This document shows, piece by piece, positions 33,598-44,374 of a stretch of 64,000 nt of DNA. The position numbers and the translations under genes are program-made. Position 1 is the stretch's first letter. Each line of letters starts with the position of its first letter. Under the pieces are notes generated by a model. That model made no database searches. It was not told where the DNA came from and was given only the letters and a program-made list of their open reading frames with translations. The stretch covers positions 15,475,467-15,539,466 of the forward strand of contig CAMGYJ010000010.1 in the NCBI GenBank assembly GCA_946122785.1, written 5' to 3'. Source of the stretch: Linum tenue. Its lineage: Eukaryota; Streptophyta; Magnoliopsida; Malpighiales; Linaceae.

Positions 33598-34659
33598 TCA
33601 AGCTCGATCTTGTGATCGACTTCTCTTCTTGGCGGGAGCTTCTTTGGTATCTTTTGGCATCACATCCATGAACTCCTCCAACACTCCCTCGATGAGAGGT
33701 GTTGGCGCCACGGAGCCTCCTTCTTCCTTCTCTCGCAAAGTGACAAGGAACGTGGGTTCCATCCTCTTCATTCCTTTCACCAATTGCATGGCCGATAAAG
33801 CTCTCTTCGGCCCTTCTTCACGCAACATCTTCACCGCGCAAAACTTATCTCCCTTGTCAAGGCAAAGAGTGTTGGAATTCATTGCCATCACCGCGCCCTC
33901 CTTCTGCGTGAAGTTGATGCCAAGAATGACCAGATGATCATCCATAGTCATGACGCTGAAGTCGACAACACCTTCCCAACCTTCGATCTTCAATGACACG
34001 TTCTTGGCAACACCATGGATGGGTATTGCCTCGGAGTTGATGGTCTTGAGCGATCCTTGCCTCTTCTCGTAAGCGATCCCCAAGCGCTCCGCCTCCTCCA
34101 CTCGAAGGAAGTTGTCGGTCGCACCGGTGTCAACCAATGCCTTTGACTCGCCTCCCTCGAATTGGATGATCACAAAGAATCTCCCCTTGCTAACTTCGTT
34201 GGCGCCGGACTTTGCCGCGCCTAGCCTCTGCATGGAGCCTATCTTCCCTTCATCTTCCCTAGCATTTTCCTTGGTCTCCCCTTCTTGTTTCTCCAAGGAT
34301 GCTAGTTTGCTCTTCTTTGGGCAATCTTGCACCTTATGTGGACCGTTGCAAAGGAAACAAGACATGGGTTTATCATAGTTACCAGATCTTGCTCCCTTGC
34401 TCTGATCTCCATGTTGGTACGAGCCTTTCACTTCTTTGGAGTGTTGTCGATGATCTCCTCCTCCTTTGCTCTTCGAGTTCTTCGACTCGTTCGGCCTCTC
34501 ACTCTTCTTGTACTTCGTGAGAGCTTCTGCCGTTGCCAAGGCAGTAGCAAGATCTTGCACTCCACGCCTATCGAGCTCCAACTTTGCCCAAGGCTGCAAT
34601 CCGAAAAGGAAGCCAAACAAAGCCTCCTTGTCCGGCAGATCAGGGATCTCGAGTAGCAA
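33598..34659 (-). pseudogene. gag: Element E Gag C-terminal half with zinc knuckle and protease
   Basis: Open frame of 353 codons. The capsid end (LLEIPDLPDKEALFGFLFGL) is at its start, a basic stretch at 50-95, a zinc knuckle C101, C104, H108, C113 (CX2CX3HX4C), and a retropepsin domain with ALVDTGATDNF (catalytic D177) at about 160-255. It ends in [14 protein letters not shown] just before the RT frame. The true frame should continue into RT, so a frameshift lies near 33600. Confidence 0.85.
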
Positions 34660-35513
34660 TTCCGAGAACTCCTTGACATAGTCACGAATTTCGCCGGTGT
34701 GGGTGAGTCATCGAAGCTTTGCACGAGCTTCCATTTCCACATTCTCCGGGTAGAATTGCCTCTTGATTTCCCTACGGAAATCCTCCCATGTGTCAATCAC
34801 ACATGTGCCGCTTTCTATATCACCTTGCCTTCTCCTCCACCAAACCATGGCCGTATCGACCAAGTACAGGGAGGCGGTGCGCACCATGACTTCATTGTCA
34901 TTGATGCCCGAAGCCTTGAAATACTGTTCAAGACTCCAGAGGAAATTCTCTAATTCCCTCACGTTCCTCGACCCACCGAAGTTCTTCGGCCTTGGAACAT
35001 CTACCCGTGGTGTAGATTGAGTCGCGGCAGGTCCGTTAGCCATGGCTCATTTGACGAGATTGAGCTCTCCTCGAAGCTCGTCAAATTCTTCCCTCACTTC
35101 GTCCACCTGGCCTCGAATGGTCTCCCTCAAGGAGTCGATGGCGTTGGTGATGATGGTCACAAACTCGTCTCTGAAAGCTTATAACCCCACCTCCAAGCTT
35201 GTCATTCGAGTGCCCATGCCTTGCATGTCGTCCTTCGAAGTCTGCACCTCTGTGCTGACTTGATCGAATTTCAACTCCATGTCCTTGAACATGGTTGTAT
35301 GCTTAGCAATCTTCGTCTCCGCCCTCGTGAGCCTCTCCTCGATTGCAACCAAAGGCTCTCGAGTAGATCTATCACGATGCTTGTTGTTTTGGATCCTTCT
35401 TCTCCTCACGACCGCGTTGTTGCTCATTGTTGAGAACTTCGCTTTCGGATCCAGCCATCTCTTCGAGGTTCTTTCTCACTTGCTGAGCTACGACCTTGGC
35501 TCTGATACCACTT
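34660..35513 (-). pseudogene. Element E gag N-terminal region and leader
   Basis: A minus-strand frame from 35043 (MANGPAATQST) contains the gag start: VDVPRPKNFGGSRNVRELENF, then MVWWRRRQGDI and FRREIKRQFYPENV. It shifts frame near 34700 relative to the 34659 frame. A further upstream frame (35427-35179) reads coiled-coil-like ERLTRAETKIAKHTTMFKDM and probably belongs to the gag N-terminus or leader; a stop separates them at about 35044-35178. The PBS is at the right end. Confidence 0.75.
35495..35512 (-). promoter_or_regulatory. Element E primer binding site (initiator tRNA-Met)
   Basis: Minus strand TGGTATCAGAGCC, two bases after the ACA end of the 5' LTR. Confidence 0.88.
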
Positions 35514-35903
35514 GTCACGGGCCAACTCTTGGTCGTGCGGCATTTAGCACTCAAGTCTCGTTAGAGCGCTAAGTCAGCCTTCCTCGTATTCACTCAAACT
35601 CACAAGTTGGGAGAAAAGCTCTAGAGATGGAAAGCTCTCTTATTTATAGATGAATGAAAAATGAGAGAGAGGGATGCTTATATAGGCATCTTCTCCACTT
35701 AGTACAATGTATGTAGGCCATCATTAATTTATGAACCTAGATAGTCCCTCCATACATGAACTAGCCCCATACATGAACGATAATTAATAAGGTGAATGTA
35801 TAAAGATAGATAAGGGGGATGGATTGTACATTGGTGCATGAATCGGAAGATGCATGCATGTACTTGCATCCTTCTAGAATGCTCTAGAATCTTCTGCGTA
35901 ACA
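35514..35903 (-). repeat. Element E 5' LTR
   Basis: 390 bp, paired with 30556-30946; TATA region at about 35678-35685. Confidence 0.92.
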
Positions 35904-35908
35904 GCCCC

Positions 35909-36200
35909 CACGGGTCCTTCTGATGCTGCCCCCGGTTCTTCAGCAGCCCCGCGGTCACCATTGCTGACCCGTTAGCGGCCATTTCTCGTCACAACGAGCA
36001 AATTCTAGCTGGCCAGGAGCATATCCACGCCCGCCTTGATCGTGAGCGGGAACGCGGCCGCGGTCTCATGTCCGGCCAGCACTACATCATGCATTATCCT
36101 GGGCCAGGACCAGAACTCGGTCCACTACCCCTTCGTGTAGTCACTTGGGCACGAGGACGACTACCCACCTCCCACAGGCGATGGTGGCGATGTGTTCTAG
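35909..36200 (+). pseudogene. Element D extra ORF, 3' part
   Basis: Continuation of the interrupted env-position ORF after element E: a Ser/Ala/Pro-rich stretch, then LAAISRHNEQILAGQEHIHARLDRERERGRG, a helical, charged segment. The stop is probably near 36180-36200. Stops (for example TAG at about 35973) show decay here too. Confidence 0.5.
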
Positions 36201-36318
36201 TGAAGATTTGATGGTTCTGTACTTCATATCTTTTCCCAGACTGAGGACTCCATGTCATTGTTGGTTCTCGCTTTCCTTTTCATTGGATTGTAGACATGGA
36301 TCTATGGTTTCTTTCACC

Positions 36319-36320
<2 letters not shown>

Positions 36321-36360
<40 letters not shown>
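36321..36360. repeat. (GT)20 microsatellite
   Basis: Uninterrupted GT run of 40 bases. Confidence 0.95.
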
Positions 36361-36365
<5 letters not shown>

Positions 36366-36555
36366 TGACTTTCGCTATGTGCCCTTGGACTGGTCCCCTT
36401 CCAGTCCCCCTGCACTTGACTGGTCTGCCTTCCAGTCCCCGTTCCTGCTCTTCATTTTACGGTAACATCGTTCCCCTTCCCTCTGCTCCCATTGAGGACA
36501 TATTCGCATTTAAGTGTGGGGGTGCTTTGTCTTTATTGGAACGTATTTGTGTGTG

Positions 36556-36603
36556 CTTGGGGCCTAGTCTGCTGTCCAAATCTTAAGATTTGAGGGCTCC
36601 AAG
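36556..36603 (+). other. Hairpin H2, copy 2 of element D
   Basis: Outer stem CTTGGGGCC (36556-36564) with GGCTCCAAG (36595-36603), one G-T pair; inner perfect palindrome CAAATCTTAAGATTTG (36577-36592), identical to copy 1. Confidence 0.75.
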
Positions 36604-37034
36604 TACTGATGTGTGCATGATCATATTGGCATTGTGGTTTAATTGGTGAATCGAATGGCTGATAGAATTGATGCATGACACTTGATTGTGACTAGGACAA
36701 CCGTTAATGATGACTGAGATGTGCAATAGAGTTGTGTAGGGATTCAGTTTTTTTTAATTGTCTGCTTACCAACTGTGATTTGAATTGATCACTTATTTTC
36801 TACAGTTGTTCATGCATCTAAAGCATATAGGTACCATGTGAGATGATAACACCTAAATTATACATATATTTGCCTACACTTTTACATCCTAAAATAACAT
36901 AAATTGTATTAAGTTCATTCAATTTCCCGATTTTATGTTTGGTTTTGTGTTTGAGTCATGTTTCAGGGTATTCTATCCAATAAAAACGGAATAATGTGTC
37001 ATTTCCACAAAAAGATGGTTAGGGTTCGAAATCT

Positions 37035-37106
37035 GGCGTCGGTGGAACTCGAGCCCGTGACGTCCCGGGCGAGGGCAAAGAGCCGTACCACTCCGGCCGC
37101 GTCCCC
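37035..37106 (-). ncRNA. tRNA-like relic inside the element F 5' LTR
   Basis: Read on the minus strand: 5 of 7 acceptor pairs, a perfect 4-bp D stem GCCG/CGGC with loop GAGTGGTA (A-box like), and a T-loop-like GGCTCGAGTTCC (B-box like), 72 bases overall. The anticodon stem is poor, so it is tRNA-derived (for example a SINE head), not a working tRNA gene. The copy in the 3' LTR is at 46381-46452. Confidence 0.5.
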
Positions 37107-37443
37107 TTTTGTTATCAATATACGAGACCCATCGTGTATTATGGTGATGAATCACGGAAAGAGAGCTAATTAACAATGCAGAGTCAAACCGCAAACTGCC
37201 TATTGCTAAACATAAGGAAAAGCTGGTTCATTTTGGGATTCTCGTGTGAAGCTAGTAGCTGAAGCAAGCTGGTCCAAATAAAGAAGCAAGCAGGAGGATG
37301 GTTGGTGTCAAATGAAGATGCAAGTTGGTCCCAAAAATAGAAGCTAGCAGGTCCATTATTCGGGAAGCAAGCAGCTGCATCGTCCTAAGCAAGCAGCTCC
37401 TCCTCCCTTGCCTTCGTAGCTGAAGCTAGTAGCTGGTGCAAAA

Positions 37444-37620
37444 TGAAGCAAGCTGGAGAATTAAATGGACAAGCAAGCTCGTCCAAATAATGAAGCAAGC
37501 ACGTCCATTAAGCTCGTCCAAGCTCGTCCAAATAATGAAGCAAGCTGGAGAATTAAATGGACAAGCAAGCTCGTCCAAATAATGAAGCAAGCACGTCCAT
37601 TAAGCTCGTCCATACTAAAG
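37444..37620. repeat. 92-bp tandem duplication in the element F LTR
   Basis: The unit beginning TGAAGCAAGCTGGAGAATTA occurs at 37444 and 37536 (period 92) and at 46790 and 46882 in the 3' LTR. It is built from shorter AAGCAAGC and CTCGTCCA words. Confidence 0.85.
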
Positions 37621-38903
37621 CTGCCTCGTCCATGAATGAAAGCAAGCAGCTGGCCATTATCAAAGCGAGGGACAAGCAAGCAGCTGGTCCATTTATTACA
37701 AGCAAGTAGCTCAAGCAAGTAGCTCATTTTGTACTATAAATAGAGGGAGAGGACACACACTAGAAGGCTACCATTTTTCTTCACTTTGCTCTTCCTTTCT
37801 TGTATTTGAAGTTAGCCAAAACTCTGTCCACTTTTCATTCCAAACTCTTGTTACTTCTTTTCATTTCGTTAGTCATATCTCGTATTTCATCCATCTTGGT
37901 TCTCATGTTCGTGTTCGTATTTGGGAATACCGTGGTATATTTCGTTATTGAGATTACCGAAGTAAGCTTCTGTTCTGTGGGGTTTTGATAATCATTTGTG
38001 GTGGTAGATTGGTCGGTTTCCACCGTCTTCGCCCAACGATTATTCCCCCGTCAGATGTTTGCTAGGTGTAGTCTATTAACTCAATATACATACCGTATTC
38101 TCGACCCCTCCGTCTTTGTCGTCGTCATCATCATGGTTATGTTCTCAACCTTCATCTTTCTAAATCTCATCATGTCCGGCTAATCTTCTAGTTGTTCCGG
38201 ATTTGATGAACCCTAATATGTTTTACTTTGATTGAGTGGTATCTTTGATATAGACGTGTTGTTCTCGTTCTTACGATCTTTTCTCGACTTATCATGTGCA
38301 AGTATCAATAGTACGCGTCTATTGTATATTTTATCTGATACATGTAAATGAGACTGCGAGGTAATTTTGCATGTTAGATCCCTCGTGAAAAGAAGGAATT
38401 GATCGGAGCCACCGGCAATGGGGTCACGTAGTTCCTCTGGATTAGCTTAAAAACCTAATACGAAAGTTCATAAATCTGGTTATTGCTTTGGTTTAAGATT
38501 TTTGTAAGCCACGGTTTCACTTGATTCTTAAGTCAAAAGGGTGTTAATACATGTGCGAAACGGGTTAACACTAAATTGGGAATTTTCACGGTCTAAGATA
38601 TTAACACTCGTCTATGTTAAATTCAACTTGTCTGTAAAATGCATATTAGGGGGATTCACTTCCAGGACAACGCCTTCTCCACTTGATTTTACTTTGAAAA
38701 CTACTTTATTGTGTTTTATTATTGCGTGTGTTTTTATTTCTAAACGAAAATCAACTAAAAACGATTGACTAGATAATAGGTAAAAGCTGAGTACTAGTAC
38801 ACGAAGTCTCTGTGGATACGACCTTGCTTCCTGCTATACTACATTAGAACGATAGGTACCCTTGCCTATTTTTCCTTGTGATAGTTACGGGCGATCAAGT
38901 TTT

Positions 38904-38921
38904 TGGCGCCGTTGCCGGGGA
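38904..38921 (+). promoter_or_regulatory. Element F primer binding site (tRNA-Asp)
   Basis: Exact TGGCGCCGTTGCCGGGGA after the 5' LTR. Confidence 0.93.
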
Positions 38922-39039
38922 CTAAGTTATTAGAAAAAGCTTTGAACTGTTAATTTAGTCGCTTTATTTTTCTTGTTACTTGTTATATCACACTTGTTGC
39001 TTTCACGGGTTGTTCTTGTTTTTGTGCATGAAATAGTGC

Positions 39040-39224
39040 ATGACCCGAAACCACCCACGTGGACTAGTCGACCTTGATCCTGAGATCGAGAGAACTCTTC
39101 GTCAACGAAGGAGAGAGCAACAAGTGCAGCCACACACAATGGCGGAAGAACACGCCGAAGTGAACAATCGGACAATGTCTGATTATGCCCGTCCTACCTT
39201 GGACGGAACTCACTCAAGCATCCG
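39040..39224 (+). pseudogene. Element F gag N-terminal segment (frameshifted from main gag)
   Basis: Starts MTRNHPRGLVDLDPEIERT, matching the gag starts of A and D, and runs to about THSSI. The next residues that fit (RPNIEANNFEIK) are in the following ORF in another frame, so a one-base change lies near 39215-39230. Confidence 0.8.
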
Positions 39225-40951
39225 TAAGGCCCAATATCGAAGCCAACAACTTCGAAATCAAAACTGGGATGCTACAAATGATCCAAAATCGGGTGCAATT
39301 CAATGGGATGCCCGACGAAGATCCCAACACTCATATCAAGAAGTTTCTGGAGCTCTGTGACACCATCAAAATCAATGGTGCATCCGTCGATGCTATTCGC
39401 CTTCGACTATTCCCGTTCTCTCTCGACAACAGAGCACGGGAGTGGCTTGACAGTCAACCACGGAATTCCATCACAACGTGGGACGGCTTAGCTGAAAAAT
39501 TCTTAGCAAAATATTTCCCACCAAGTAAGACGGCGAAGCTGAGGAACGACATCGCCGCCTACCGCCAAGAAGACTCTGAAACTCTCTACGAAACTTGGGA
39601 GAGATTCAAGAACACCCTCAGGAGATGCCCTCATCACGGCATTCCCCATTGGCTGCAAATGCAAACTTTCTACAATGGGCTAAATCCAGAGACGAAACAA
39701 TCAATTGATGCAGCAGGGGGTGGCACCATCAACAACAAAACACCTCCCCAAGTAGAGCAGCTAATCGAAGACATGGCAATGAATAGCTATGAATGGTATT
39801 CCCCCCGAAACAAGTGCCGACCACAGCCAACCAGAAGTGCCGGACTACACCAAGTCGACCCAGTTACAGCCTTGGCCGCACAAGTTGAAAACCTCAACAA
39901 AAAGTTCGACCAGCTCACTGTATCCGGCAAGGTGTTCAAGTGCGAATGGTGTGCTGGTGACCACAACACTACCGAGTGCAAGTTGATCTCCTCAACATCT
40001 ATCACCGAGCATGTTGATTATATCAACAATCCTCAGAGGAGCGGAAATCCATATAGCGGCACATACAATCCAGGATGGCGAAACCATCCAAACTTCTCTT
40101 GGTCCAACCAAGGGAATCAACGAGCTCCACCCGGATTTAATCAAGCATCATCAAGCAATTCCAATCAGCACCATCAACAACTGCCACCACAAGAAAAGAA
40201 ATCTAGTCTCGAAGATATGATTGGCAAGTTCATCTCCACCTCCGCCTCCAAATTCCAAGCTTTGGACAAATACATTTCCGTCTCCGAGGATCGATTCCAA
40301 AACCTTGAAGCGGGCCAACGACATATTCAAGCTTCTGTGCATAATTTGGAAACACAAGTTGGGCAAATAGCCAAGCTACTTTCTGAGAGAAATCAAGGTA
40401 GCCTGCCGAGCGACACCGAAATCAATCCGAAGCAGAAGCAACATTTGAAGGCCATCTCACTCCGGAGCGGCAAAAAGTTGCAACCAAGCAACTCCCCTCA
40501 AACCGACAAAGATAAAAATCCAGAAAAAGATGCGGACACTACTCAGCCCCAAAAGCTCGTGGTGCCAGAATATAAGCCGAAAATTCCATTCCCATCACGA
40601 ATCCACAAGGATCGCCTTGACACACACTTCGGCAAATTCCTGGACCTCCTGAAGCAAATTCATGTTAACATCCCATTTGTGGAGGCCATGTTTCAAATGC
40701 CAAAGTATGCTCGCTTCCTGAAAGAAATCCTCACCAACAAGCGAAAATTGGAGGATCTGTCAACAGTGATGCTGAATGAGGAATGTTCGGCCATCCTCCA
40801 AAACAAGCTTCCGGAGAAACGAAAAGACCCAGGGAGTTTTACTATACCTTGCTTAATTGGTTCTGTGTATATTGATAAATCTTTAGCTGACCTTGGAGCA
40901 AGTATAAATGTTATGCCATATAAAATGTTTAAACGTTTAGGGTCTAGGTGA
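39185..40951 (+). CDS. gag: Element F Gag and start of protease
   Basis: 588 codons. Residues 18-200 are the capsid region (ANNFEIK, RLRLFPFSLDNRAREWLDS, KFLAKYFPPSKT). The zinc knuckle is C253, C256, H260, C265 (CX2CX3HX4C). Gln/Pro-rich and helical segments follow (290-400), then a basic/acidic linker, the KRKDPGSFTIPC block and the protease active site LADLGAS (Asp at 569). The frame stops at 40951 a few codons later, because one extra base near 40937 shifts it from the rest of the protease at 40968. The ATG at 39185 is probably not the native start; see the segment at 39040. Gag forms the particle and binds RNA. Confidence 0.9.
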   Translation: MPVLPWTELTQASVRPNIEANNFEIKTGMLQMIQNRVQFNGMPDEDPNTHIKKFLELCDTIKINGASVDAIRLRLFPFSLDNRAREWLDSQPRNSITTWDGLAEKFLAKYFPPSKTAKLRNDIAAYRQEDSETLYETWERFKNTLRRCPHHGIPHWLQMQTFYNGLNPETKQSIDAAGGGTINNKTPPQVEQLIEDMAMNSYEWYSPRNKCRPQPTRSAGLHQVDPVTALAAQVENLNKKFDQLTVSGKVFKCEWCAGDHNTTECKLISSTSITEHVDYINNPQRSGNPYSGTYNPGWRNHPNFSWSNQGNQRAPPGFNQASSSNSNQHHQQLPPQEKKSSLEDMIGKFISTSASKFQALDKYISVSEDRFQNLEAGQRHIQASVHNLETQVGQIAKLLSERNQGSLPSDTEINPKQKQHLKAISLRSGKKLQPSNSPQTDKDKNPEKDADTTQPQKLVVPEYKPKIPFPSRIHKDRLDTHFGKFLDLLKQIHVNIPFVEAMFQMPKYARFLKEILTNKRKLEDLSTVMLNEECSAILQNKLPEKRKDPGSFTIPCLIGSVYIDKSLADLGASINVMPYKMFKRLGSR

Positions 40952-40967
40952 ACCTAATCCTACACGA

Positions 40968-43280
40968 ATGAGCATCCAGTTGGCTGATCGTTCCATAGTG
41001 CATCCTAGGGGAATCATAGAAGATTTAATTGTTAAAATTGGCTCATTCATATTCCCAGTCGATTTTGTGATCCTAGATATTGATGAGGATGTCGATGTGT
41101 CATTAATTCTTGGTAGACCGTTTCTTGCAACTGCAAAGGCTCTAATTGATGTGAATGATGGAAAATTGATTTTGAGAGTAGGGGAAGAACAAATGACATT
41201 CAAAATTCCAGAAAGCATGAAATATGCTCGTGAAAATGATGATGCTAATTTTTGTTCGGATATAATTGATGCTGAGACTGCTAACTTTGTTTCTGAGATT
41301 CTTCATTCAGATGCTTTACAGCTTTGCCTTACTCAAGGACAGGAAATAACGGGATCTGTCCAACAAATTGAGCAAGCTGCACTATTGGAGGAATCCGAAG
41401 AATTGGAGCAGGAGGAGAAGGTGGTAGAACTCCCTAAATCGGAGAAAATCAAGTCCTCCATCGAAGAACCACCGACTCTCGAACTGAAGCAGTTACCAAA
41501 CCACCTCGAGTATGCTTTCCTTCGAGAGAACTCCAAGCTCCCCGTCATCATCAACGCGGCCCTAACTGAGGAGCAGAAGGGGAGATTGATCAAACTACTG
41601 AAAAGTCATGAACGAGCCTTGGCTTGGAAGATCTCCGACATTCGAGGAATCAATCCCTCATTTTGCACGCACAAAATTCTGATGGAGGATGACTATAAGC
41701 CGGTGGTCCAGCCCCAACGTCGACTCAATCCGAACATGAAGGAAGTAGTGAAAGCTGAGGTGATCAAGTTACTCGACGCTGGAGTAATTTACCCCATCTC
41801 CGACAGTTCATGGGTGAGCCCTATCCAGGTAGTCCCGAAAAAAGGCGGGATGACCGTCATCACCAATGAAAAGAATGAGCTCATCCCCACCAGAACAGTC
41901 ATCGGTTGGAGAGTCTGCATCGACTATCGTCGCCTGAATGATGCCACCAGAAAAGATCACTTCCCACTCCCATTCATTGATCAAATGCTCGAGCGATTGG
42001 CCGGCCACAATTACTATTGCTTCCTCGATGGGATGTCTGGCTACTTTCAGATTCCCATCTCACCAGAAGATCAAGAGAAAACCACATTCACTTGTCCGTA
42101 CGGAACTTTTGCGTATCGGCGCATTCCTTTCGGATTGTGCAATGCACCAGCAACCTTTCAACGGTGTATGATTGCCATCTTTGACGAGTTGGTGGGAGAT
42201 ATCATGGAAGTCTTCATGGATGACTTCTCAGTATTCGGAGATTCCTTCGACAAATGCCTCCACAACCTCGAAAAAGTTCTAATCCGATGCGAAGAGACGA
42301 ATCTCGCTCTCAATTGGGAGAAATGCCACTTTATGGTGACCGAGGGCATTGTCCTTGGACACAAAATTTCATCACAAGGCATCGAGGTTGATCGAGCCAA
42401 AATTGACGTCATCTCCAACCTTCCACCACCAGTCAATGTGAAAGCAATAAGGAGTTTTCTGGGGCATGCCGGCTTCTATCGACGCTTCATCAAAGACTTC
42501 TCCAAAATTGCTCGACCATTGACAAAGCTTCTCGAGAAGGATGCTCCATTTGACTTTACGGCGGAATGCAACGACGCATTTGCGGCACTAAAGCACAAAC
42601 TGACCCACGCCCCGATTATGGTGGGTCCCGACTGGAGCCTCCCGTTCGAACTCATGTGTGATGCATCTGACTACGCCGTAGGAGCTGTCCTCGGCCAAAG
42701 GTATGACAAAAATTTCAAACCAATTTCCTATGCAAGTAAAACCTTAAATGATGCTCAAGAAAATTACACAACAACTGAAAAGGAATTACTAGCTGTGGTG
42801 TTTGCATTTGATAAGTTCCGATCATACCTTGTTTTATCACGATGCGTTGTTTTTACTGATCACTCTGCTTTGAAGTATTTAATGAACAAAACAGATGCTA
42901 AACCTCGTCTGATTCGATGGATTCTTCTTCTCCAAGAATTCGACATCGAAATTCGAGATAAAAAAGGAGCAGAAAATTTGGCAGCAGATCACCTTTCCCG
43001 ACTGGAAAATCCAAAAGATGATGTTTCGGATGAAATCAATGAAACATTTCCGGATGAACGACTCTACACTGTAGGAAGAGTTGAACTTGACACCCGTGGT
43101 ATGCGGATTTTGCCAATTACTTGGTGGGAAAGACTCTGCCAACTGGGCTCTCGTACCAACAAAAGAAGAAATTCTTTTCTGACCTTAAATCTTATTTTTG
43201 GGAAGAGCCATATATGTTTAAAGTCTGTGCAGATTGTATCATCCGCCGATGCATCCCGCAACCCGAAGCATGGAGCATAA
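40968..43280 (+). CDS. pol: Element F protease end, reverse transcriptase, RNase H
   Basis: 770 codons. Residues 1-75 finish the protease (ILGRPFLA at 47-54). RT spans about 215-530: [11 protein letters not shown] 320-330, first catalytic Asp at 354 (FLDGMSGYF), [10 protein letters not shown] 388-397, FMDD at 416-419, GHAGFYRRF 499-507. RNase H spans about 560-680 with D565, E604/E606, D631 and D674. After residue 690 the frame runs out of register: one missing base near 43095 puts the rest of Pol in the 43121 frame, so the last 60 residues are not native. Catalytic residues are intact, so only the frameshifts disable it. Confidence 0.93.
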   Translation: MSIQLADRSIVHPRGIIEDLIVKIGSFIFPVDFVILDIDEDVDVSLILGRPFLATAKALIDVNDGKLILRVGEEQMTFKIPESMKYARENDDANFCSDIIDAETANFVSEILHSDALQLCLTQGQEITGSVQQIEQAALLEESEELEQEEKVVELPKSEKIKSSIEEPPTLELKQLPNHLEYAFLRENSKLPVIINAALTEEQKGRLIKLLKSHERALAWKISDIRGINPSFCTHKILMEDDYKPVVQPQRRLNPNMKEVVKAEVIKLLDAGVIYPISDSSWVSPIQVVPKKGGMTVITNEKNELIPTRTVIGWRVCIDYRRLNDATRKDHFPLPFIDQMLERLAGHNYYCFLDGMSGYFQIPISPEDQEKTTFTCPYGTFAYRRIPFGLCNAPATFQRCMIAIFDELVGDIMEVFMDDFSVFGDSFDKCLHNLEKVLIRCEETNLALNWEKCHFMVTEGIVLGHKISSQGIEVDRAKIDVISNLPPPVNVKAIRSFLGHAGFYRRFIKDFSKIARPLTKLLEKDAPFDFTAECNDAFAALKHKLTHAPIMVGPDWSLPFELMCDASDYAVGAVLGQRYDKNFKPISYASKTLNDAQENYTTTEKELLAVVFAFDKFRSYLVLSRCVVFTDHSALKYLMNKTDAKPRLIRWILLLQEFDIEIRDKKGAENLAADHLSRLENPKDDVSDEINETFPDERLYTVGRVELDTRGMRILPITWWERLCQLGSRTNKRRNSFLTLNLIFGKSHICLKSVQIVSSADASRNPKHGA

Positions 43281-44374
43281 TTTCTCATTGCCACCAAGGT
43301 CCGACCGGAGGACACCACGGAGCCAACCGCACAGCGCGAAAGGTATTGGAATGTGGATTTTATTGGCCAACAATCTTCAAAGATTGTGATGCATATGTAC
43401 GCACCTGTGATGCGTGTCAACGATCAGGTAATATTTCCCAACGTGATGAAATGCCACAAACAATGTCCATTGTTTGTGAAATATTTGATATTTGGGGAAT
43501 TGACTTCATGGGACCTTTCCCGACCTCCTTCGGGAACAAATACATACTCGTGGCAGTGGATTATGTATCCAAGTGGGCCGAGGCACAAGCCTTGCCAACT
43601 AATGACTCTCGAAGTGTTGGAAAGTTTTTGCAGAAACTGTTTTCCAGGTTTGGATCACCGCGAGCAATCATCAGCGACCAAGGAACCCATTTTCAAGGTC
43701 AATTCGACAAAGTTCTCCAACGATTTGGTGTAACTCACCGGGTCTCCACCGCGTACCATCCTCAAACTAGTGGTCAGGTGGAGGTCACCAACCGTGAGCT
43801 CAAAAGGATATTGGAGAAAACAGTCAGTCAATCAAGAAAGGACTGGTCAACAAAGCTCGACACTGCACTATGGGCTTACCGTACGGCATACAAATCACCA
43901 ATCGGCACCTCACCATATCGGTTGGTGTATGGCAAAGCCTGTCACCTCCCCATCGAGTTGGAACACAAAGCTTACTGGGCGCTCAAATACCTCAACGTCG
44001 ACGGAGATGCTACCAAGGACAATCGTCAGGCCCAAATCAATGAGCTTGACGAAATGCGCCTACAAGCCTATGAAAACGCCAAGTTATACAAGGAACGAAC
44101 GAAACGACTCCACGATTCCAAGATAAAGCAAGACAAAAACTTCCACGTTGGAGATCAAGTCTTGCTATACAACTCTCGTCTTCGTTTGTTTCCTGGGAAG
44201 CTCAAGTCCAGATGGACAGGTCCTTATGTGATCACACAAGTATTTCCCTACGGCGTTGCTGAAATTTCGCATCCCGAGAGGGGGACTTTCAAAGTCAACG
44301 GTCATCGTCTGAAACCATACCTCGGTGGCAATTTCGACCCCAATACCGAGGCACTTCATCTTCAGAAACCTTGA
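43121..44374 (+). CDS. int: Element F integrase
   Basis: 417 codons. The zinc domain is H58, H65/H66, C96, C99. The core has D128 (WGIDFMGPF), D186 (IISDQGTHF) and E221 (VEVTNRELK), 34 residues between the last two. The C-terminal domain includes [21 protein letters not shown] (about 270-290) and [18 protein letters not shown]. It ends at a natural stop (44372-44374) 27 bases before the conserved GACGTTAAAGAAGCGC box and hairpin H1. It lacks a chromodomain, as expected for the Athila lineage. The ATG at 43121 is internal; the native protein is continuous with RNase H. Confidence 0.93.
   Translation: MVGKTLPTGLSYQQKKKFFSDLKSYFWEEPYMFKVCADCIIRRCIPQPEAWSIISHCHQGPTGGHHGANRTARKVLECGFYWPTIFKDCDAYVRTCDACQRSGNISQRDEMPQTMSIVCEIFDIWGIDFMGPFPTSFGNKYILVAVDYVSKWAEAQALPTNDSRSVGKFLQKLFSRFGSPRAIISDQGTHFQGQFDKVLQRFGVTHRVSTAYHPQTSGQVEVTNRELKRILEKTVSQSRKDWSTKLDTALWAYRTAYKSPIGTSPYRLVYGKACHLPIELEHKAYWALKYLNVDGDATKDNRQAQINELDEMRLQAYENAKLYKERTKRLHDSKIKQDKNFHVGDQVLLYNSRLRLFPGKLKSRWTGPYVITQVFPYGVAEISHPERGTFKVNGHRLKPYLGGNFDPNTEALHLQKP

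Larger units (their letters stand above)
30556..35903 (-). mobile_element. Element E: chromodomain-bearing Ty3/Gypsy (Reina/Tekay-like chromovirus)
   Basis: LTRs 30556-30946 and 35514-35903 (about 390 bp, roughly 16 differences by eye). Ends are TGTCACGGG and GCGTAACA. Flanks GGCCC (30551-30555) and GCCCC (35904-35908) are a 5-bp target duplication with one change. Minus-strand order: PBS for initiator tRNA-Met, gag, protease, RT, RNase H, integrase, chromodomain, polypurine tract. Length 5348 bp and short LTRs fit Reina-type chromoviruses. Coding is broken by a frameshift in gag, one after RT, a deletion in RNase H and a stop in integrase. Confidence 0.93.
36201..36843 (+). other. Element D 3' noncoding region, part 1
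   Basis: Holds a (GT)20 microsatellite (36321-36360), the CATTGAGGACATATTC box with internal polypurine tract TTAAGTGTGGGGG (about 36510-36525), hairpin H2 copy 2 (36556-36603), and sequence matching 3' DNA of A (for example TGATCATATTGGCA, GACTAGGACAACC). Element F inserts after TGAGA at 36843. Confidence 0.75.
36844..38897 (+). repeat. Element F 5' LTR
   Basis: Contains ATGTTTCAGGG (U3 box, about 36957-36967), a tRNA-like segment on the minus strand (37035-37106), a field of AAGCAAGC/GTCCA repeats (37240-37720) with a 92-bp tandem duplication starting at 37444 and 37536, TATA box CTATAAATAG (37734-37743) and a long U5. It has no ACGGCCGT-type palindrome, unlike the other families. Confidence 0.95.

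Noticed and set aside
37035..37106. Functional tRNA gene
   Set aside because: The anticodon stem and part of the acceptor do not pair; it is at most tRNA-derived.
37800..38183. Frames repeated in both LTRs of F (also 47136-47519)
   Set aside because: They recur only because the LTR is duplicated; they lie in R/U5 and show no coding signature.
40930..40970. Programmed frameshift between gag and pol in F
   Set aside because: The shift falls inside the protease domain; A and D read through this point without a shift, so it is a mutation.
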